This document shows, one piece after another, positions 57,390 to 64,000 of a stretch of 64,000 nucleotides of DNA. Origin of the DNA: Henricia sp. BOLD:AAB3569 (lineage: Eukaryota; Echinodermata; Asteroidea; Spinulosida; Echinasteridae); the NCBI GenBank assembly GCA_037783545.1, contig JBBELK010000032.1, forward strand, positions 1,550,001 through 1,614,000. The letters run 5' to 3'. The position numbers and the translations under genes were made by a program. The notes under the pieces were generated by a model. That model made no database searches. It saw only the letters and a list, made by a program, of their open reading frames with translations, and was not told the origin of the DNA. How positions within the stretch are numbered: position 1 is the stretch's first letter; each line of letters begins with the position of its first letter.

Positions 57390-59900
57390 TGAGCCATTGT
57401 ATTTCTTTACAAAAGAAAGCACTGAGATCCTCGTTTTTGATGACAATTTGAAATTCCTTAATGCCATGCAGCAGCCCTAGTGGTCCACTAGGGCTCTAGT
57501 AGGGTCCTCTAAGAGTTTAACTACGATTTCAATATCTTCCCGGTTGATCCCGGCAAAGTATTTCATGCAAAACTCCACCAGGACACGTTGCCAATTGAAG
57601 ACGGTTGGTAAGGATTGAGTACAGGTCACTAGGTTTGAGTGCGGTCTAACTAGGGTTGACAATGATTGTATAAAAAGTTCAAACATAGCGCCGCCGGGAT
57701 GCAAAATCTGCAATGCGTGACTTTAGCCTAAGACTTGCACCGTCTGGTTGAAGAAGACCTACCTAACGACGACACAGATCGTCAGCTGGTTGACGATGGC
57801 TGGGATTTCCGTAAACTGCTGCCATTAACTAAGACTTTAAGACGCGAGAGGTGCTCCATTGCTCTGCAGACAAAAATCACAAAATTCCCATGTCATCTTG
57901 GACTTTTTCCATCATCAAGTACCATAATCTGTTTTCCCTCTCCTTGTTTTGTCGTTCACACAGCCATTTTATCATTTGTAATGACTTCAATTTTTTTACA
58001 GAAAGATAATTTTGTAACATTGGAATATTTTTTTTTTTTAAAGTTTCCGTGAGACGGTGTTTTATCATTGTAATTCTTCTGTGCGTCCGCACTTGGATTT
58101 ATTTTTGGCCCGTAGAATGTCACCTCATTATTCTGGTCCACACAAAAGTTAGGCCTACATGACCACAACATGTGTTCTATCATGGTTTTACATTACAATG
58201 CCCGTCTGCATGGGACTTTCCAACAATGTAAAACTGGCAATGTGACCCAGGTTGCCCCGTAAAAATTACAGTAAACGGAGCATAAACATTACAATTGACA
58301 GTCAACACTTTACAATTTTTGGCATGTTTCTGTCATCCACATTTGACTAAATTTGGTAAAAATTAAGACGATCGATCTCCGTACATTTGACCAGAATAAG
58401 TCCACAATGTGGACCAGGAACTTTATAAGGTAACCCCAGAATTGCCACAAGGGGACACTAGATGTGTTCCAGTTTTATAGACAGACCGCAAATGGCAACA
58501 TCACCTATAGCTGTTGTAGGCTCTACTTGAATTTATGACCAACCATCTAGGTTTTGAAAGGCACACAGGTAAATAGAGGGGGCAAGGGCGTAGCCGCATG
58601 TCAGCACTGGACTAGCCTTTTGACAAGGCTTAGTGAATTTGGGTTGATATGCTGAGTGATTCGGCGACTTTAGCGAAGTGCAATATGGTGACTTGCGTAG
58701 AGTCTACACAAGCTGATGCCTTTTATACCAACTCTGGAGAATTCCTTTATTTTTTGGGGGTAATTTGCTACTATTTCTGGTGGCAGGAATTGGCCAATCA
58801 GAAATCTTACAATTTCATGACGTCATGCTGGGTATCACAGACAGATTATCATATAGTCACCATCAAAATCACCTACCTTTGCAATGATTTGCCTCCTGGA
58901 GCATCCTCAAAAGCTGTGCCACTTTCCGATGACGTGCTATCCTTATCCACTGACAAGTTTTCCTTTGAAAGATATAGAAATACATGTAAATACAAAATTC
59001 AAAGGTGAAATACATGATTGGATTTTTGCTGCCATTTTCAGAAATGGATCAATTTGGGAGTTGCAGTCTTGTTACACTCAAACAAACATGTTCCAAAGTT
59101 CACTAGTTTAGTCCATTTATAAAAAGAAAGAAAACAATTATAGGTACCGGTAATGAGAATTCTCTCTCGCTAAAGTAAACTACATTGTAGGCCTACCGTT
59201 GTGCTTTTGTAAACTGTAAGTTAGCAATAAGTAAGTTAGTATATTTAATTTGTTTTTGTTTTTTTCCATGATACCTGTAAGTAGGGGATCTCCGCTGTTG
59301 GATAACAGAATAAATAAATGTATAAAATTAAATAAATAACATGTAGTTTGGCACATTTTTTTATCAATTTCGCTTACAGTTGAAAATGAAGAGTCAATTT
59401 TTTTATGAAACCAGATAGTAAAATGAAAACTAAATATTCAAAATTCCGTTTTCACTTCAGCTTTGTGAGTCATCATGATAACACCAAATATTGAGTTATT
59501 TTGGTTTAGTATACAAAACTCCAGAGTTTTCATAAAGCAACAGGTAAACAGAACACAATGCACAGCTTCATGGAAAGACCCTGGGAGTCACAACACATGG
59601 GGTATTTTGTGGTTAGCAAGGACATTTCATTCAGACACCCTTAAATTTATTACTGCAATCCCACTGAGGGTATGAACATTGTATGAGCATTTAGGAGGAA
59701 TGGGGTAGAAAATGCCTTGGTGACATCAAAACCGCAAACATGATGAATAATATGAACATCTTGGAAAATGGTTTTTATTATTTTGCCCACCTCTCCCCCC
59801 TCCTTTTCCCCAGAGATTTTGACTATGTTCTGGCTGAAAAAAGCCTAACTTTTGTGGTTGCGGTCGGCGACTGTAAAACTTTAGTGTTTCAGAGCACAGC
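57390..59900. other. Non-coding stretch, no gene established
   Basis: Several frames of 75-119 codons exist (for example 58649-59005 plus and 57477-57713 minus), but none shows a domain, good splice sites or a biased composition. Treated as chance. Confidence 0.35.
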
Positions 59901-59914
59901 TTGGTTAAACCAAT

Positions 59915-60512
59915 ACCCTTTTCCCACTACAAACTGCTTAACAGGAAGATTTGCTGCCACAGTTAAGCTTTTCTTACCTCGGGGTTCGTTAACCCCAAGT
60001 TATGTTCCCATTTGTTTCCTTAACCCAAAGTTTCGCTAAACCCAGGGCGAGCTTGCCCTGGGTTAGCGCAGTGTGGTTTCCCACTAGGCGCAGGCATATC
60101 TGTATACAAGGACTGGAGGAACGGATTTTCAAGTAGTCCCATCGAGTTGTTACTGAACTTGTCTATCAACCAGGCCTGGATGAGGAGCTTTATTTCTTCT
60201 TCTTTCCACACCTTTGTTCTCTTCTTTTCGTTATGAATTGAGATATACTGTGCTCGAGAAGCCACGCCTTATTGGGAGAGCAAAAATGTGCCACGTATAT
60301 TATCTATGCCAGAGCAGCGCGCGCTAACCCTAAGATTGCCTGTGAATACTTAACCCTGCTTTGTTTCCCACTACTGTACAATGCTAACCCCGAGATTGCC
60401 ATCCTTAACCCTGATCGCTGGCAGGGTTAACGAACCCCGGGGTAACGGCTGAAGATTTTTGTCTTAACCCGGGGCGGAAAAAGAGTAGTGGGAACGGTCT
60501 CACTGCCCCGGG
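59915..60512 (-). mobile_element. PIF/Harbinger-like fragment with a Myb/SANT exon
   Basis: A minus-strand frame starting at 60265 reads MASRAQYISIHNEKKR then TKVWKEEEIKLLIQAW, the first helix region of a Myb/SANT-like (trihelix) DNA-binding domain, the partner protein of Harbinger transposases. Degenerate inverted ends (CCCACTAC near 59926; GTAGTGGGAAC near 60486) and GGGGTTCGTTAACCC/GGGTTAACGAACCCC lie on both sides. The rest of the domain and the transposase are absent. Confidence 0.55.
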
Positions 60513-61219
60513 GTATCTCGGGGTTAAATCCCGCAATTGTCAAGGTCGCTCGTAGTGTCAATGCTACATGTACCTGAATACAGCAAATTTGAGTGTCCTT
60601 GGGGCGGAGCTTGTTCCGTTTGGGGTGGGGCGTGTGGTAAATTTATCTGATGAATCAAGCACTAGTTATGCAACTCAAAGTAGCCCAGTACACCGGCGCT
60701 GCGGTCACAATTCACAGCAGTGATTTTTGTGGTTAAAAAGGCGAATTGAATCCGAATTCCAAATTATTTTTAGTCAGCATGCCTGGGAGAGGATAGATTA
60801 CACGATTGAAAAACTGTTGCCAACAGAGTTATCTACATGTATGCTTGAGGATGTGTATGATAACAAAAAATCAACATGTGTGTATGTCAGCTCTGCAGTA
60901 CGCCATCTACATTCCAAGAACACAATGACAAACTGTGTCCATGCTTTCAAGAAATTGTGGGAAGCCCCCTCCTAAATTAGTAACATGGTATCATCTGAAC
61001 AAAGGCTTCTTTCATTGGCCGCTATTCCGCCTGAGAGCTGCCCATAGACATGGTATAAACAAAACCAGGAAAAATGTCTCCGATTTAATGGAAAGTAACT
61101 TGATAAGGCATGTTCAGTAAGATTAGAGAAATGGGGAAGATTACATTTAGAGAGGGTCTAGTTGTTTACTTAAACTGGATTCTTGTATAGGCCCTACTTG
61201 GGAGTGATAACAGTTCAAG

Positions 61220-61410
61220 GATCGAAGCTTGTTTAGATTTTTCCAAAATTGATTTTGTTTTAACCTAGCTAACAATCATGTAAAATACCTATGGAACGAA
61301 AATAAAAAAGAAGAAATTTGCAATCTCCAATTTGGATGTGGAAGCAAAAAGAGTTGGTGTAATCACTGCACTGCTTTATAACTGGATAAATAAGTTTATA
61401 AAACATTGTG
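61220..61410. repeat. Dispersed repeat copy
   Basis: Related to 36920-37115 in receptor intron 4: TTAGATTTTTCCAAAATTGA, GAAATTTGCAATCTCCAAT and ACTGCACTGCTTTATAACTG. Most complete of three copies. Confidence 0.6.
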
Positions 61411-61716
61411 GAAAACATGGTACTGATCGACCAATCACTTTGGGATCGCTTTCAAGACTGTTCCACTTCAGTGATTTCATCCGGGTCCAAGTGGACATGT
61501 TTGAATAAAGTGGTTCCCACAGCAATGAAATGTGAAATTTCTCATTTTTGGGTGAATCCTGGAGTTAAAGATAGTATACATGATTGGTAAACTGTTACAA
61601 ATAGTTTTATCCCACTGTGTGATTGAAGATCGATATGCATGATTAAAACCAACCTGAGCAAAAACCAGCTCCGTACTTTGTCTAACTTTTGAGAAAACAG
61701 TCAAAAAAGGGTTTGC

Positions 61717-61868
61717 AGTCAATTCGCCCCAAAACCACTTAGCCCTGAACCACGGCCTGTGCACGAAGTGGTTTTGGGGCGAAGTGGCATTTGAGCAATG
61801 TAGTGTTTGGACGAAGTGATTTAGGGCGAAATAGCACTTGGGCGAAGTGGTTTGGGGGGAATTGAATT
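61717..61868. repeat. Degenerate GGGCGAAGTGG foldback
   Basis: CAATTCGCCCCAAAACCACT and AGTGGTTTGGGGGGAATTG are inverted, with five diverged GGCGAAGTGG-type units between. The word matches the minisatellite of the 6284-7519 element. Confidence 0.7.
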
Positions 61869-61909
61869 TTCGTCTCATGAGACAAAAACTAATTGTTTTA
61901 CTCATGTCT

Positions 61910-63280
61910 CAAAGACTATAGCACTTCAAACAAAACCATTTCAGGGGAAGTTTTCTATGGTCATCATGTTTATATTGTGTAAGTTAGGCGTAAATCTGTG
62001 AACATTCCTGATTTTCGAGATTACCAATGATGTATATACTGCCTTTAAGGGCTCCAAAAAAAACCTGATTTTATTGTGTTTTCAACCTGATTAAACCTAC
62101 GTAAGATGAGCTGACCTCTGAAGCCACACATCTCAAAAACTGCCCTAGAAGGGCAGGTTCTCAGGGGGGCGTTTCAGGCAGAGTGGCGCACCCTGCCTGA
62201 GCTGCTCTTACCAAGGCTGGTGCAGTCAGCCTTGCCACAAGGTTCATACACATTACTCAACCTACTAGTTACATCTATCAACCTACAATTTGCAGGTTTT
62301 TTTTGTGACCGTATAACAGTTCCCCACCTTTTTAACCTAGGCCTACAGTTTTTAATGTGACCATGTTTGTCAAGAGACACTTTTAAAAGTGGTCATGAAA
62401 TTTAAGAAGCAAACAGCTAAGACTACAGCTAAACTGTCTGGAAACCTTACATATGGGTGTAAATCATAGATTCAGACACATGAACTTTACACTCCAACAT
62501 TTCAAGTAATTTATGGGCACACTTATCACATTGCATATCATATGCTCTAAATTCGCAGAGCTTAAATTTCCCACTAGAGTTAGAATTGCTTGGTACTATA
62601 TGAACAACGAAAGAGGCTGAAAGAGCGTACAAAGTTACAGGGGGGTATTTCAAATCATCAAAATTATTAAAGAGACACACCGGCTTACTGTTTACATAAT
62701 GTAGCAATCTAGCATCCTTGACAATAATATTTCGATGGTCGTTGTGAAATGTTTTTCTTTAAAATGTCACGTAATTAACTAGAAATGTTTAAAATTAACA
62801 AAAGATACAAATGTTGGGCGATACGCTTTACCAGCCGTCACAATGTATTATGTGTTTGTAAATAAAGGAGGCGTTCGATATGGGTCGCCTCGACACATGT
62901 TTAACCTTGATTCCTTGTTTTCCCTGACTCATCACACCTTGCATATCCCTCAGGTCAGCGATGACTCGAGGAAGCACATCGAACGCAACGATTTGGTGTC
63001 TTTAGCGCCCTCAATAGGCCTATGCTGTTTTTTCTTCATATATTTATCGCTGCGAACGCGAAGCAAAGACACGAAAATCTGAGAGATTATCTCGTCCATA
63101 TCAACACCCAGAAACCCTTCTGATGAAATCTGTTGGCAGATTTGTGTACAAATTGGAAAATACGGTATGTACATAGTGTTCGTAGGACATTATTTTCCAA
63201 CAAGAAGGAAACCAACTGCGAATGACGAAAGCAACCCGCACTTCGCGCTGGTTTCTACGGCTGGAAATACAACTAATTCA
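61910..63280. other. Non-coding stretch, no gene established
   Basis: A CG-containing patch at 62920-63070 has overlapping open frames on both strands (79 and 74 codons), neither with a recognised domain. The rest is AT-rich. Confidence 0.35.
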
Positions 63281-63286
63281 CAAGAC

Positions 63287-63332
63287 CACGTGACTTTTCG
63301 GAACCAGAATCTGGTTCCGAAAAGTCACGTGA
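63287..63332. repeat. Palindrome with E-box ends
   Basis: CACGTGACTTTTCGGAACCAG and its inverse around the short centre AATCT. Each end carries CACGTG, a bHLH (Myc/USF-type) site. Confidence 0.85.
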
Positions 63333-63540
63333 CCTTGAATTTTTGAAAAATGGAATGTTAACAGTGACTTGCGGAAACTTTTTACAATTTACAAAAATTA
63401 ATCCAATATGCGAACACGGCCTAAGAAATGTATTAAAGCAGTTGCAGGAATTCATAAAAATGTTTCACCTGTAAATGATGAGTGGACTTTAAATTGTTGA
63501 CAGGGACCTTTGTTTCTGCTTGGCCCTGTGGTTGGCTATA

Positions 63541-63682
63541 TGGGTCTTTCTATAAATTAGGGGTCCAGCTTTGGGGTCCAGCTTTGGGGTCCAGCTTTGG
63601 TGTCCGTGTCCCCCCCCCCCCCCCCCCCCCCCCCCCCGTCCCCCCGTCCCCCCGTCCCCCCCCCCCGTCCCCCCGTCCCCCC

Positions 63683-63715
<33 letters not shown>

Positions 63716-63919
63716 TTACATTTTACATCTTGTTTATGTAAAATCAGGACACATTCTACAAATACTTTCCATCTCAAAGAGTGAGTACATAAAGTACAAT
63801 TCATACAAAATGGTTTAAAAGCCATTTAAATGATTTTTGTGCGAAAAATAATACATATCAGGGGTAACGGGAGACACCAAATGTCACACTTTTGGACCCC
63901 TAATTTATACAAAGACCCA
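63541..63919. mobile_element. TA-flanked element containing a poly-C minisatellite
   Basis: Ends TGGGTCTTTCTATAAATTAG and the inverse of TGGGTCTTTGTATAAATTAG, between TA dinucleotides, with GGGGTCCA inside each. The interior from 63611 to 63715 is (CCCCCGT)n plus long C runs. Same family as 26337-26778. Confidence 0.75.
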
Positions 63920-64000
63920 TATGGCCAGCCATGCTTGGTTAGAACATGGAGCTCCATGGTTAGAATTACTGGGTCTAGTTTTCATTGATGCAATGTGGCA

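Noticed and set aside
58649-59008. 119-codon plus-strand frame
   Set aside because: The longest frame in its region, but no recognised motif, weak composition and no neighbouring exon with matching splice sites.
62843-63174. Overlapping frames of 79 (plus) and 74 (minus) codons
   Set aside because: Only one can be real, no domain or splice pattern supports either, and the CG-containing patch explains the lack of stops.

Overview
This window is AT-rich, gene-poor nuclear DNA from an animal. It has long introns with GT/AG splice sites, tRNA-derived SINEs, a truncated non-LTR retrotransposon, many inverted-repeat DNA transposons and satellite arrays. The repeat repertoire suggests a marine invertebrate, perhaps an echinoderm or another deuterostome. 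That placement is my impression, not something the sequence proves. There is no bacterial, organellar or viral gene organisation.

The only gene I can reconstruct completely is on the minus strand, from the ATG at 43587 to the stop at 30998. It has ten coding exons whose splice phases all agree and it encodes a 910-residue ionotropic glutamate receptor of the AMPA/kainate/delta group. The amino-terminal domain, glutamate-binding lobes and membrane segments are all present. The pore helix M3 and the pore loop differ strongly from the family consensus: the near-universal SYTANLAAF gate motif reads LYVLNLTHF, and the Q/R-site position is Leu. The introns carry piggyBac-like miniature elements, SINEs, a tRNA-like repeat, minisatellites and a 780-bp C-rich tract. 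A 593-bp foldback lies just after the stop codon, before the first plus-direction poly(A) signal for this strand, so it probably falls in the 3' UTR.

Layout: 1-9400 is a mosaic of inverted-repeat elements. It includes a perfect 192-bp spacerless palindrome and two foldback elements with 9-bp target duplications; one of these has terminal repeats built from a 15-bp minisatellite. 9400-14650 holds dispersed repeats, a tRNA-like higher-order tandem array (241-bp period) and a second tRNA-derived cluster. 14950-17180 may be the 3' end of an unrecognised plus-strand gene. 17.2-30.2 kb is non-coding with several miniature transposons. 30.2-44.2 kb is the receptor locus. 44.8-52.06 kb, starting 1.2 kb upstream of the receptor start codon, is a satellite array carrying more than 20 perfect DR1 nuclear-receptor half-site pairs and about 20 perfect CRE octamers, plus a hairpin cluster. 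52.1-64 kb is again transposon debris: a LINE tail, a 1.4-kb element with GGTGTTA motifs, a Harbinger-like fragment with a Myb/SANT exon, and a TA-flanked element filled with a poly-C minisatellite.

No genes here form a pathway or operon. The points of most interest are the receptor with its unusual pore, the regulatory-site-rich array next to it, and the foldback and tRNA-like repeat structures.
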